In this document: positions 1 to 10,504 of the stretch, one piece after another
Layout of the letters: every line of letters begins with the position of its first letter
Numbering within the stretch: the first letter of the stretch is position 1
From: Glycine soja
Taxonomy: Eukaryota > Streptophyta > Magnoliopsida > Fabales > Fabaceae
Length of the DNA stretch: 64,000 nucleotides
NCBI RefSeq assembly: GCF_004193775.1
Contig: NC_041008.1
Location: 43,681,136 to 43,745,135 of the forward strand
Reading direction: 5' to 3'
The notes under the pieces: model-generated
Told to the model about the DNA's origin: nothing
Seen by the model: only the letters and a program-made list of their open reading frames with translations
Databases searched by the model: none
Program-made: the position numbers and the translations under genes

Positions 1-2160
1 ATAGTATTGACAATAAGAAAATCATAAAATATTTTTTAAGTATGAAAATTTTTAGAGGACAATTGTAATTTGTAGAAATTTAATTATTTTAATTTTTTTA
101 TGATATTATGTATTTTGTAAAAAATTGTGATATTTTTTTTTGTAAAATTATTATAAGTTATTTATCGTCTCTACTAAGAAATTTTTGGATCCATCACTTG
201 TAGGGAGATAAGAAGAATTAAAGGTGTAATAATAGTTTAGGTGGTGGGGTGGACTTACATGGAAGAAAAATAATTTTATTTATTTATTTTCTTTGTACTA
301 ATAACAATAAGATATTATTTTATGGACTTTTAATCTCCCATGTTTCAATTTTCATGGTCTTTGATTAGTGATCACCAAGATATTTTAATTTTAATGTTGA
401 TTTAGATATATTTTTGCTTTATCAAAATTGAGTGAATTTGTTTTAGTTTCCTAAATTTAAATTTAAATTTTTTAGCCATTCAATTTCAGAAAATGTTCTT
501 TTTTATTCTCCTTCATAAAAATTGTTTCCCATATTATTTTTGGTGTAACCAAATGTTTATTTTTTTATGAAGTGGGACTATAAAGATCATTTTCCAAAAT
601 TTAGAAACTAAAAAAAATGAAATTTGAGGGACCAAAAATAAAAATAATCTAAATTTGAGAGACAAAAAATATATTAAGTCTTTAATTTTTTAATTATTAG
701 TTGATAAATTTTTTAATGATTAATTATAGAAATATTTTATTGGATTTTGAGTGTGTTTGGGCCAAACTAATTTTATCATGCCCTTGTATATATATTTTGG
801 GTCTCCAATTTTTTCTCTCATGATTTTTCCATTTATATATTAATTATTATAGTTATAGTTATTATTTTTCTTAAAAATCTATTTAATTTTCTAATAAATC
901 AAGTTTTTGCTAACTAATTGTGAATTTCAGGATCTGTGAGACTTTTAAGCTCAAATAAAATATTTCTATGTAAAATATACTCATTAATTTTTTAAAAATA
1001 ATTGGGCCTTAAAACGCTATCTAACTTTACCACTACATAGTGTGTCCCAGAGACATTTTTGTCTTTTCCAAATACTATCTTGAATTCAATTCTAAAAATA
1101 ATCAAAATTTTAATTAATTATTTTAAGCATATTTATGATTGTCTTTTCCAAATACTATCTTTTATCTTTTATCATGTTATGCTATTAAGCGACTCTTTCG
1201 AGATGTATAAGATATTTTTATCATTTTCTATGTCCTAGCCTAGATAAGATAGTAAAAGACTAAACTAGACATAACACACTCATACAAGTATACAATGCAA
1301 CACTGAGTATCATAATTTTGAGATTCTCATCTGATTCAATAAATACATTATAAAAAAAAAAAATAGTTCAACAACTAAAAAAGTATGGGTGTTACAATAA
1401 TGCTTTAGAGACCATCAATTTGATAGCTTTTTTAATAATTATCTTAAAAAATTACTATGATTAATTTATTGAATTTTATAATAATTATTTCAAAAATTTG
1501 TTATGTTTATAATTTATTGACTTTCATATTATATATGTAAAATATTTACTTTAGAGATTTTTTCTTGTGAGAAAATATGTGTGATCAACTCTTTTAATTT
1601 TCAACATGTTTTTTTCCTATAACACTTAAATACGAGACTTAAAGAACATGAATCTAGATGAAATATTTGTTAAAATTTATAATAATTAATTTTAAAAAAT
1701 CATACTAATTATTATTTTTATTGGTGGATCAAGTATTTTTTTTACCAAAAATAATGACAGTTTTACGCTTGCCTAGATACTTATTAAATTCATACATATT
1801 AGTGTAAAATAGGCACGAATTCGTGTTTGGACTAAACATGAAAGTTAACTGTGCGTATATTTTTTTTATGTAGTGATTTGTCTAAAAAAAATATAAACAC
1901 AGTTTTAAGTTAAAATAAAATGCAACAGTGAATACTGATTTCTAACGGTTAGAGATAAAAATGTAAAAATAAAAAATCAACACCAAATGAGATTATATTT
2001 ATATCTTTTAGTTATAGATTAAATAAAATTAACCTCGCATAACTTGAGTATATACAGAATAAAAACAAAAAAAGCAAGAAAGAATGGCTGCTTGTTGTAA
2101 AATGTAAAGAGCTTCGCTGCTCATATGTAAACGGACGGACACCTATCTCGATTCCCCAGT
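1..2160. other. AT-rich intergenic DNA
   Basis: I see no coding frame of useful length and no homology. The stretch is dominated by A/T runs. A short direct repeat (GTCTTTTCCAAATACTATCT) occurs near 1062 and 1141. A possible transcribed leader begins near 2040-2340, where a well-placed ATG in a GCCACCATGG context (2209-2218) opens a short frame, but no protein family is recognisable there. Confidence 0.6.
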
Positions 2161-3008
2161 AAGTGCCTCCGCCATTCAAACGAAATTTTCGCAAGAAAAT
2201 AAGTTCCGGCCACCATGGCAGGTCATTCCCTTCTTCTTTCTCTTCTTTCAATTTCGATTACTACGCACCAATTGAAATTGTCAGAAATTTTACTCACCAC
2301 CACAATTCAGTTTCTGCAGAGTTCGCATTTGGGGTTTTCTTTTGTTTATTTTTTAAAATTTTAATTTTTCTTAAGCTTTGGAGTTAATTGAGTTTTTTTT
2401 TTGTATTTTTTTTATTTTATAAATTTGTATGTATTTATATTTATATTTTATTCTTGTGAGGGTTCTTTCTTATTTGAGTTTGAGTGGTCTCTTTTGGTCT
2501 GAATTGAAAGCAGAGTTTTTTTCCCCCACTTTTGGGTGCTGTATGTCTGGTCTTGATACAAATTGTTGGGTTTTATTTAATATATTATCTTCATTATTAT
2601 TTATTATTTTTGTGGTTGTTATGTGTGGATTTACAAGAAATTATTATATGATTCACGACCATTACATATCAATGATCTCAATTAATTTCCACATAATATG
2701 TACTAACTGGATTTTATTAACTCTTTCTTCTAAATTGAAAATCTCAATTTCGTGTCACGTGGATATTAATTGAGACCATATAATAATTTATCGGGATTTT
2801 AAGTTCCATGTAGCTGTGTTTTGTTCTGTGTGTGTAAAACATCAGTTTTACTGCATGTTTAGTTGGAGATTAACCTTGTTAAATAATACTTGTTTTTTAA
2901 AGCTCATTTGTTTTTTTGTTTCTTATTTATGTAATAGGAAAGTTTGGATTAGGGGAAAGTTTACTTCCATGTAAGGTCGAAGAAGACCATCACACTGAGC
3001 AAGGATTT

Positions 3009-6000
3009 ATGGCAGGTATACGTGTCACTTATCAACCGGTTGTTCTGGAATCGAACCGAAGCCCATGCCTTGAAATAGAAGAAGGCCCACCAGGTGAGTT
3101 AACTCCCTGTTGGGTACTCGTAGGCTGGTTTAGGAAGCTGACAAAATAAAAGTGATTATTTTCTAAGATAAACCAAACTTTATCAATTACATTGTTGGAC
3201 TTGAACCTATTTCTTTTAAGTGTTGACTATTTGCAATTGTTGGTTCTCTGCCATGTTATTATGTTCCTTAATGTGATAAAATATTCAACTAAATATATAC
3301 GAAGATAGTTTATAGAGACTAGAAAGCTCCTTTTAAACTTCATATGCTGTGGTTTTTTTGACTTGGAGCTTCACTTAGAATAGCGTTTATAGGTAGCATT
3401 GGCTTCAAACTTTTCTGTGGAAGAGCATTTGGTTGTTTCATATTGGCAAGCAGTTGAAACATGTTGCTCTCGTATTCCTGCTATGAATGATACTTGGTAA
3501 ACATAAATGTCAACTGTATTGGAGTACGGTGCTTTTGTAGATACTCCCTCCGGTCTCTATTATAAGCAACGAAAATCACTTGTTTATGGTCTCAAATATA
3601 AGCAAAAGTTAACTAACTTTGCCTTATTTAATGAGACTATCTTCAAAATGCCCTTTTTTAATAGGGTCAAACTTTTTTATGCTTGGTATCAAGTTCCAAA
3701 GAAGGATAGTTTAGAATTTTTTTTTTTTTTGGGATTAACACAATTTAATGAAATTAACTAATTTCTTCATAAGTGTGAAATCATTTTTTTTGGTTGCTTA
3801 TAATAGAGACCGGAGGGAGTAGTAGAGTTAATATTTAATGAATCTGATGATGAGTTAGAAGTTTAAGATGTATGTGATAGGTCTCAATCTGATATCCAGA
3901 AGTAATAAAACAGTAAAATAACAATTTTAAGATGAAAATGGGAGATATTATTGATGTAAATCAAGTTAGAGTTCAAATGGGATCTAACTTGTGAATTACA
4001 ATGGATGAACAATGGAAATGAAAATTGCAGAAAACAGGCTAAGCATTTCGAGCTGCTTAGAAAACTCCCATGCAGTTTCTAACTGAATCCATACCTCCCC
4101 ACTACTGATTATTCCCTCAGCATATAACGTTACAACCCTCCTTTCTCTCTCTGCCACCTGTCCCATCACACCTTCCCCACTAAGTTAGTTACTCCTCTAG
4201 TGGGATGATCCCCTACACTTCCCTTACCATGTTTCCTCGTGTATACTATCTGTTGCTTATCAATTCCCCCACCTTCAAAACTCTTCTTGCCCTCAAGAAG
4301 AAATCCAGGAAATTCTGATCTGAGCTTTTCCACTGGCTCCCAGGAATTTTCAAAGTCTGGAAGGTCTTTCCATTTCACCAAGACTTCCACTACTCCCTGT
4401 TCATTCTTCCTTGTGTCTAAAGCTTCCTCTGGCTCAGGCTCTAATTGCCAGTTTTCATTCATGCAAGCGGGTAAGGGCTGAGGCTCAACATTAGGTGCTA
4501 GAGCTTTCTTCAACAATGAAGCATGAAACACTGGATGGACTCTGCTGTCAGCTGGCAACTTCAATTTATATGCTACTTCACCTATCTTTTGCTCTACTTC
4601 ATAAGGGCCATAGTATATTGGGCTCAATTTTTGATTGAACCTATTTGCTAGTTTCTTCAACTTGTAAGGTTGAATTTTCAGATATACCATGTCACCAATC
4701 TGATAAACAACCTCCCTTCTGTGCTTATTAGCTTGAGTTCTCATAACATCTTGTGCCCTCAATAGTTGTTCCTGCATTTCCTTTAACATCGCATTCCTCT
4801 CAGCTGTGAGTTTGTTAACCTCTTCCACTGCAGATAGACTGACATCACCCTTGACTAGCATAGGTGGCTCTCTCCCGTATAGTGCCTCAAATGGAGTAGT
4901 TTTGAGTGAAGCATGGTAGTTGGTATTGTACCAATATTCTGCCCAGGCTAACCACTTAGGCCACTGCTTTGGTTGCCTTCCAGTTAAACACCTCAAGTAA
5001 GTTTCCACGCACCTATTCACCACCTCCGTTTGTCCATCCGACTGAGGGTGATATGCACTACTATACTTCAATTTAGTGCCTGCCTGCTTAAACAATTCTG
5101 ACCAGAAATTACTAAGAAAGACCTTGTCCCTGTCAGAAACTATGGAAGTAGGAAATCCATGTAATCTGACTATTTCTTTAATGAATAAACTAGCTATATC
5201 CTTAGCTGTGTAAGGGTGACTAACAGGTAAAAAATGAGCATATTTAGTTAGCCTGTCCACCACCACCATAATGGTATCAGTACCTTGCACCTTAGGTAGC
5301 CCACCTATGAAATCCATTGAGATGTCAGCCCATATTTGTTTAGGGATTGGCAGGGGTTGGAGTAACCCTCCAGGTTTCAATGTCTGGTACTTATTCTGCT
5401 GACACACCTCACAGGCCTGTACATACTCCTTGATCTGCTTTCTCATGCCTTCCCAATAGACTAATCCAGAAATTTTTTTATAAGTTCTGAGGTACCCAGA
5501 ATGACCTCCCACAGCAGTAGCATGGAATTCATGTAACAACCAAGCAATTCTGGGTGAATTCTTGGGAATCACTACTCTTCCTTCATGATACAACCTCCCT
5601 CCCTTCAACTGGTACCCTGGGTGACTGAGAGGATCACCAAATAAGGCTTGCACCAGAACCTTCAGCTTCTCATCATTCTGCACTTCATCTTCCAGACCCT
5701 CCCATACTTCACATTGCACAGTGGTGATAGTGGCATAAGTCATTTGTCTTGACAATGCATCAGCTGCATTGTTCTCCTTTCCGGGTTTGTACTTAACTTC
5801 AAAATCATACCCTATTAATTTAGCAATCCACTTTTGTTGATCTTCCCCCATGACTCTTTGCTCAGTGAGAAATTTCAAGCTTTTCTGGTCTGTATGCACT
5901 TGAAAATGTCTCCCTAACAAATATGGCCTCCATTTCTGAATGGCTATGACAATTGCCATTAATTCTCTCTCATAAACAGATTTACCTTGAGCCCTGTCAG

Positions 6001-9000
6001 ATAAGGTTTGGCTCATGTATGCCACTGGTCTTCCTTCTTGCATAAGTACTGCACCTATACCCTTCCCTGAAGCATCAGTTTCTATCACAAACTCCTTGTC
6101 AAAATCTGGCATAGCTAGCACAGGAACAGTAGTCATTGCTTGTTTCAATTGGTCAAATGCTTGTTGAGCTTCATCATTCCACAAGAAACTATCCTTCTTC
6201 AGTAACTGGGTGAGTGGCCACGCTATTTTACTGTAATTCTTTACAAATTTCCTGTAGTACCCAGTCAATCCTAAGAATCCTCTCAAGCCCTTGAGTTCCT
6301 TAGGATGTGGCCATTTGAGCATGTCTTCTATCTTCTTGGGGTCAGCTGACACCCCCTTATCAGATATCAGATGGCCAAGATATTCCACTTCCTTCTGGGC
6401 AAAGGAACACTTCTTCTTGTTAGCATATAACTGATTCCTTCTCAACACTTGCAGTATTTCCCTCAAATGCAGCTTGTGTTCTTCTTCACTCTTGCTGTAA
6501 ATAAGGATGTCATCAAAAAATACCAACACAAACCTCCTCAGATATGGTCTCAACACTTCATTCATTAGAGCCTGGAATGTTGAAGGAGCATTAGTTAAGC
6601 CAAATGGCATAACTAAGTACTCATAATGGCCCTCATGGGTCCTGAAGGCAGTTTTAGCAATATCTTCCTCCTTCATTCTAATTTGATGATAGCCAGATTT
6701 CAAATCAAGTTTGGAAAAAATAACTGAGCCCCCTAATTCATCTAATAATTCATCAATTACTGGTATAGGGAATTTGTTGGGAATTGTCACCTTGTTGAGA
6801 GCTCTGTAGTCAGTGCAGAATCTCCATCCTCCATCCTTCTTTTTAACCAATAAAACTGGACTTGAATAAGGACTGGTACTGTGCCTTATTATTCCAGCTT
6901 GCATCATTTCCTTCACAATCTTCTCAATCTCATCTTTCTGATAATAGGGATATCTATAAGGCCTGATATTAGGAATGACAGCCCCAGGTTTGAGCATTAT
7001 AGGATGATCATGCTCTCTGAGGGGTGGTAAACCTGTTGGCATGTCAAAAACTGCTGCAAATTCTCCCAGTATCTGCTGCCACTGATTGAACCCTTCTGCT
7101 TCCCTTACTTCTTCCAACTCTGCCTCCATAGACTGTATGTAAAAGCCTACCCCTGCATCAGCTAGAGCCTTCATCATAACCTTCCAAGATGATTGCCTAT
7201 TACACATAGTTGGGTCACCTTGAATGCTATACTTCTTCCCTTCAGCCTCCCACCTTAGGCACAAATTTCCAAAATTAGCTTCAATATTGCCTAAGCTAGC
7301 CAACCAATCCATTCCTAGCACCATCTCTGACCCTCCTAACTCCATCAAGAAGAAATGTTGTTTGAATTCCACACCTTGAATTTGGAACTGCAGGTCTTCA
7401 CATACCCCCTGATTTCTTACCTTTTCACCATTGCCTACTTCAATGACATAACTAGGTGTCTCTGTCAGTTCTAATCCCAATTCCTCCACTAACTTTGAAG
7501 CTATAAAATTACTGGTAGCTCCAGAGTCAATCAAGGTAAGTACCTGCCTCTCCTTAATGGTCACCCAGACTTTAAATGATTTATTAGAAGTGAAACCTTC
7601 CTTGCTTTGTAATGACAATTGCAAGGTTTTCAACTCCCCAACAGCATCTGTTTCACTGTCTACCTTCTCTATCTCCTCTTCCATCTCTTCTTCCTCACTA
7701 CCTCCTTCACACAGCCTCAAGCTCATATGTTTGAACTTGCAGATGTGCTCTCTATTCCACTTGTCCCCACATTTAAAACAGAGTCCCTTCTTACTTCTCT
7801 CCTCTAACTCTGCAGGATTCAGTCTCCTACCTCTCACACCTTCCACCCCTTTTCCTTCCTCCTTCTCACTTACTCCACTTACTTTAGGTATTTCCCTTCT
7901 GTCCTTACCAAAATCACCAGGATTTCGAAACTTGGACCCTCCACCTTTATCCTTCCATTCTATTCTATCTTTCCCAGTAATTCCCCTCCTCCTCAGAGCT
8001 TCATTTTTTTCTTCTAGTAACAATGCACGATCCATCATGTCAGCAAGATCATGATAGTCATACAACTTCATCTCTGCCTGCAACTCCTCCTTCAATCCAT
8101 TGAGGAAAATGCTATCAAGCATTCCCCTCTCCTCCCTTCTCAATGGGGCTACCAACATCTCAAATTTTTCTCTATACTCCATGACGGTGCTATCTTGTTT
8201 CAGACTCAATAAAGGTCCTAAGGGATTGTGGAGTATTCCCGGTTGAAACCTTCGAATCACTGCCTCCTTAAACTCTTCCCAACTCCTCAATGGTGTTTGA
8301 TCCTCCCACCATTGGAACCAATTCAACGCTCTGTCCTCCATCGCAATCATCACTGCATCCACCTTATCATGTTCACGTACTTCATTCAGCCTGAAGTACC
8401 GTTCAACACGAACTAACCACCCGTAAGCATCATCACCCTTAAAAACAGGGATCTCCAACTTCCTTCTCCCGCCAAAATACCTCCGTTCGTTACCACCACC
8501 GTGCCGTCGTGGTCGGAAACGTGATCCATGTGATAACGTGCTACTATCACTCCCGTCGTCGTCATTGTTACGTGGATCTCCCCGACCTAGAGGTCTTCCC
8601 TGTCTCCGTCGAGGTCTCTCGTTCTGTTCCCGCAGCATTTGACGGATTTCTACCACCGTCGCTTCCACGTTCCCCAATCGCTCTTCCATCGTATCGATTC
8701 TGTTCTCCATGATGTGTCTCGTAACCACCATCCACCGTTTAGATCGAAACCAGGCTCTTGATACCAAATTGATAGGTCTCAATCTGATATCCAGAAGTAA
8801 TAAAACAGTAAAATAACAATTTTAAGATGAAAATGGGAGATATTATTGATGTAAATCAAGTTAGAGTTCAAATGGGATCTAACTTGTGAATTACAATGGA
8901 TGAACAATGGAAATGAAAATTGCAGAAAACAGGCTAAGCATTTCGAGCTGCTTAGAAAACTCCCATGCAGTTTCTAACTGAATCCATACCTCCCCACTAC

Positions 9001-9431
9001 TGATTATTCCCTCAGCATATAACGTTACAGCCCTCCTTTCTCTCTCTGCCACCTGTCCCATCACACCTTCCCCACTAAGTTAGTTACTCCTCTAGTGGGA
9101 TGATCCCCTACACTTCCCTTACCATGTTTCCTCGTGTATACTATCTGTTGCTTATCAGTATGTCAAATTGTCAATTATATTTAAGTTTTGGGATGTGTAG
9201 GACAAACTGATGAATGGTAAAATATCTTAAATATTAGAAATTGGAAATTTCCATGTATAAGTGTATTTTGTTTTATAATCTGAGATATTATTTCATGTTT
9301 CTTGTTTTGCAATCTCTCACGTGCACAATGGAGAGCCTGTCAGTGGGGCAAGGGATGAAATAACCAAATGGATTGTGCGCTTTAGGAAATGCTGCTTTGT
9401 GCCGGTCATGCTTCCACCAATGCGAGTATGA
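3009..9431 (+). CDS. candidate small two-exon gene (60 aa), function unknown
   Basis: Two short stretches look like exons. The first is 2938-3093: it follows an AG, has its ATG at 3009 and ends at a strong GTGAGT donor. The second starts at 9334 after AG and stops with TGA at 9429-9431. Joined in phase (G|AG) they read as 60 codons, with an acidic stretch ending in EEGPP at the join and a basic, hydrophobic end (ITKWIVRFRKC, then VMLPPMRV). I do not recognise the family. The 6.2-kb intron between them would contain a Stowaway-type MITE and the whole gypsy element, so the original intron would have been short. The two pieces could instead be untranslated leader exons of the downstream Myb/SANT-like gene, or chance open frames. 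Confidence 0.28.
3544..3819. mobile_element. Stowaway-type MITE (Tc1/mariner), 276 bp
   Basis: The element starts with CTCCCTCCGGTCTCTATT and ends with its exact reverse complement. The terminal inverted repeats match perfectly over 27 bp and continue imperfectly inward. A TA dinucleotide flanks both sides (3542-3543 and 3820-3821), which is the target duplication expected for Stowaway MITEs. The CTCCCTCCG terminus is the textbook Stowaway end. It encodes nothing itself; any frame through it is incidental. Confidence 0.9.
3875..4262 (-). repeat. 3' LTR of the gypsy element
   Basis: This 388-bp LTR matches the copy at 8770-9157 except for one A/G difference near 4134 (TACAACCC versus TACAGCCC). 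On the minus strand it begins TGATAAGCAAC and ends GACCTATCA. The last 31 codons of the polyprotein frame lie inside it. Confidence 0.95.
4166..8731 (-). CDS. gag-pol polyprotein of the chromovirus, uninterrupted
   Basis: One open frame of 1521 codons carries all retrotransposon functions in Ty3 order. These are a gag capsid-like region (about residues 100-230), a zinc knuckle of form CX2CX7HXC (CFKCGDKWNREHIC, near 315), an aspartic protease with a DSGA active site (near 400), and reverse transcriptase with FFDD in place of the usual YxDD (near 739). RNase H follows (TDASG, near 885). Integrase has an HHCC zinc region (near 1065-1115) and the D,D,E triad (near 1138, 1200, 1237). A chromodomain-like tail (LVKWKDLP, near 1445) ends it. 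I chose the ATG at 8731; the frame is open further upstream but only through the primer binding site and LTR, and the ATG at 8710 is an alternative. The protein ends inside the 3' LTR. No stop or frameshift is seen. An element this size with an intact frame is probably still competent or recently was. Confidence 0.95.
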   Translation of the reverse strand: MVVTRHIMENRIDTMEERLGNVEATVVEIRQMLREQNERPRRRQGRPLGRGDPRNNDDDGSDSSTLSHGSRFRPRRHGGGNERRYFGGRRKLEIPVFKGDDAYGWLVRVERYFRLNEVREHDKVDAVMIAMEDRALNWFQWWEDQTPLRSWEEFKEAVIRRFQPGILHNPLGPLLSLKQDSTVMEYREKFEMLVAPLRREERGMLDSIFLNGLKEELQAEMKLYDYHDLADMMDRALLLEEKNEALRRRGITGKDRIEWKDKGGGSKFRNPGDFGKDRREIPKVSGVSEKEEGKGVEGVRGRRLNPAELEERSKKGLCFKCGDKWNREHICKFKHMSLRLCEGGSEEEEMEEEIEKVDSETDAVGELKTLQLSLQSKEGFTSNKSFKVWVTIKERQVLTLIDSGATSNFIASKLVEELGLELTETPSYVIEVGNGEKVRNQGVCEDLQFQIQGVEFKQHFFLMELGGSEMVLGMDWLASLGNIEANFGNLCLRWEAEGKKYSIQGDPTMCNRQSSWKVMMKALADAGVGFYIQSMEAELEEVREAEGFNQWQQILGEFAAVFDMPTGLPPLREHDHPIMLKPGAVIPNIRPYRYPYYQKDEIEKIVKEMMQAGIIRHSTSPYSSPVLLVKKKDGGWRFCTDYRALNKVTIPNKFPIPVIDELLDELGGSVIFSKLDLKSGYHQIRMKEEDIAKTAFRTHEGHYEYLVMPFGLTNAPSTFQALMNEVLRPYLRRFVLVFFDDILIYSKSEEEHKLHLREILQVLRRNQLYANKKKCSFAQKEVEYLGHLISDKGVSADPKKIEDMLKWPHPKELKGLRGFLGLTGYYRKFVKNYSKIAWPLTQLLKKDSFLWNDEAQQAFDQLKQAMTTVPVLAMPDFDKEFVIETDASGKGIGAVLMQEGRPVAYMSQTLSDRAQGKSVYERELMAIVIAIQKWRPYLLGRHFQVHTDQKSLKFLTEQRVMGEDQQKWIAKLIGYDFEVKYKPGKENNAADALSRQMTYATITTVQCEVWEGLEDEVQNDEKLKVLVQALFGDPLSHPGYQLKGGRLYHEGRVVIPKNSPRIAWLLHEFHATAVGGHSGYLRTYKKISGLVYWEGMRKQIKEYVQACEVCQQNKYQTLKPGGLLQPLPIPKQIWADISMDFIGGLPKVQGTDTIMVVVDRLTKYAHFLPVSHPYTAKDIASLFIKEIVRLHGFPTSIVSDRDKVFLSNFWSELFKQAGTKLKYSSAYHPQSDGQTEVVNRCVETYLRCLTGRQPKQWPKWLAWAEYWYNTNYHASLKTTPFEALYGREPPMLVKGDVSLSAVEEVNKLTAERNAMLKEMQEQLLRAQDVMRTQANKHRREVVYQIGDMVYLKIQPYKLKKLANRFNQKLSPIYYGPYEVEQKIGEVAYKLKLPADSRVHPVFHASLLKKALAPNVEPQPLPACMNENWQLEPEPEEALDTRKNEQGVVEVLVKWKDLPDFENSWEPVEKLRSEFPGFLLEGKKSFEGGGIDKQQIVYTRKHGKGSVGDHPTRGVTNLVGKV
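4263..4273 (-). other. polypurine tract of the gypsy element
   Basis: Directly inside the 3' LTR the minus strand reads GTGGGGGAATT. This is the purine-rich primer for plus-strand DNA synthesis. It also lies within the polyprotein frame. Confidence 0.75.
8753..8766 (-). other. primer binding site, initiator-Met tRNA type
   Basis: Three bases inside the 5' LTR the minus strand reads TGGTATCAAGAGCC. This matches the common plant retrotransposon site TGGTATCAGAGCC for initiator-Met tRNA, apart from one extra A. It confirms the orientation of the element. Confidence 0.85.
8770..9157 (-). repeat. 5' LTR of the gypsy element
   Basis: This 388-bp LTR begins and ends with the same TG...CA borders as the copy at 3875-4262. 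It should carry the element's promoter, although I cannot single out a TATA box with confidence. The adjoining GTATG at 9158-9162 is the second copy of the target duplication. Confidence 0.95.
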
Positions 9432-10504
9432 TAACCAGATATATCGGAGTGTGCTGTGACGATGTAATTAAAAGAAAGTTTTGAGAAGTTCTGACGAGAG
9501 GGACTGAGAAATTAGATCTGTTTAGGTTTAGGTTTAGGTTTGAATCTCTATGAAGATGAAGATGACAAAGATGCCGTGACTCTTTTTATAAACTAAAGTC
9601 TAAAACATCCTAAAAATTTAATAAAATAAAATAGTGGCAGTTAAAAACTGCTACTATGTTAAATTAATTATTTTAAAATGTAAAACGTTAACAATGTTAC
9701 TGTGAAACTGATGGAAGGACAAAATTGTCTCCTTTTTAAAATAAAAGGACCAATGGGAGTTTTAAAACATAAATAACCAAAGTGGGAATTACTAAAAGCA
9801 TAAAGGACCAAAAGGATCTTTTGGCCGTATTTTATCCCATGTTCTGTTCTTTCTTCTTCCTCTAGACTTCCCAATTCACATTCTGCTTACTTTTTTTGAT
9901 CTAATTTCTTATGTTCTTTTACTATTAATATCACCATCATCTTCCATTTTTTTTTTGACTTCACTACTATGATTTTTTATTTCTCCTCAATTGATAGTTA
10001 TTGTGTGTATAAACTATGTCTTATTTATTTATTTATCATGAATTTCTTTAATTTTGTGTTTTTGTTTTGTTTTCTGAGTATTTATATATGTAGCATAAAT
10101 TATTAAGTTTGTATTATAATATTTAAAATAGTGATCGTCCTGCTTCCTACTATCTGCCTATGGCATTTTTAGAGTTAAGCCTCCGCGCGCTACTGTTTGA
10201 GATTGATAAATATTTTTGTATTGTTGTGTTGTCAAATACACATGGTTCATTTGGCATGAGTTTCAGCTACTGACATTACTTTTTTGGATTAAGTGCATTT
10301 CTGCTTTGCCAACCTTTTCACAATTGAATGGGGAGAGGATGGGGTTTTCATAAACCAAGTTCTCTTCTTGTCTTAGTTGACTGAGCTCTATTTATGAGAC
10401 CAAATTTACACCCCTGTTGCAATGCTCTTAATTTTCCTTACACAAAATCCATTTTATTGCAAAAGAAGCAAAAGTATCACAGTGTATTATATGTATTTTC
10501 AGGG
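9432..10504. other. non-coding stretch upstream of the Myb/SANT-like gene
   Basis: No protein-coding exon is supported here. 9521-9540 has three TTTAGG units. 9700-9830 carries phrases such as AAAGGACCAAAAGGATC that look like a decayed dispersed repeat. The end contains a TTTTCAG splice acceptor (10496-10502) just before the chosen ATG, so the gene should have at least one upstream leader exon, which I cannot place. Confidence 0.5.

Larger units (their letters stand above)
3875..9157 (-). mobile_element. complete Ty3/gypsy chromovirus LTR retrotransposon (Reina-like)
   Basis: The element is 5283 bp with two 388-bp LTRs (TGATA...TATCA) flanked by a perfect 5-bp target duplication GTATG (3870-3874 and 9158-9162). 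Reading on the minus strand gives 5' LTR, a primer binding site, one gag-pol frame, a purine tract and the 3' LTR. The LTRs differ at only one base that I can find, so the insertion is very young. Compact size, short LTRs, a single fused frame and a C-terminal chromodomain-like segment point to the chromovirus branch. Reina-like is my inference from size and organisation. All parts needed for autonomous movement appear present. It sits between the two candidate exons of the small gene at 3009-9431. Confidence 0.95.

Noticed and set aside
7557..8054. Long plus-strand frame of 165 codons
   Set aside because: It lies antisense within the retrotransposon polyprotein and has low-complexity Ser/Leu/Pro content.
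9521..9540. Three TTTAGG units, like a telomere repeat or telo-box
   Set aside because: The plant telomere unit is TTTAGGG. Three six-base units are too few and too different to call.
9668..9874. Minus-strand frame beginning MGSLEEEERTEHG
   Set aside because: The sequence carries GGACCAAAAGG-type repeat phrases typical of decayed mobile DNA. No domain or conserved pattern is visible.
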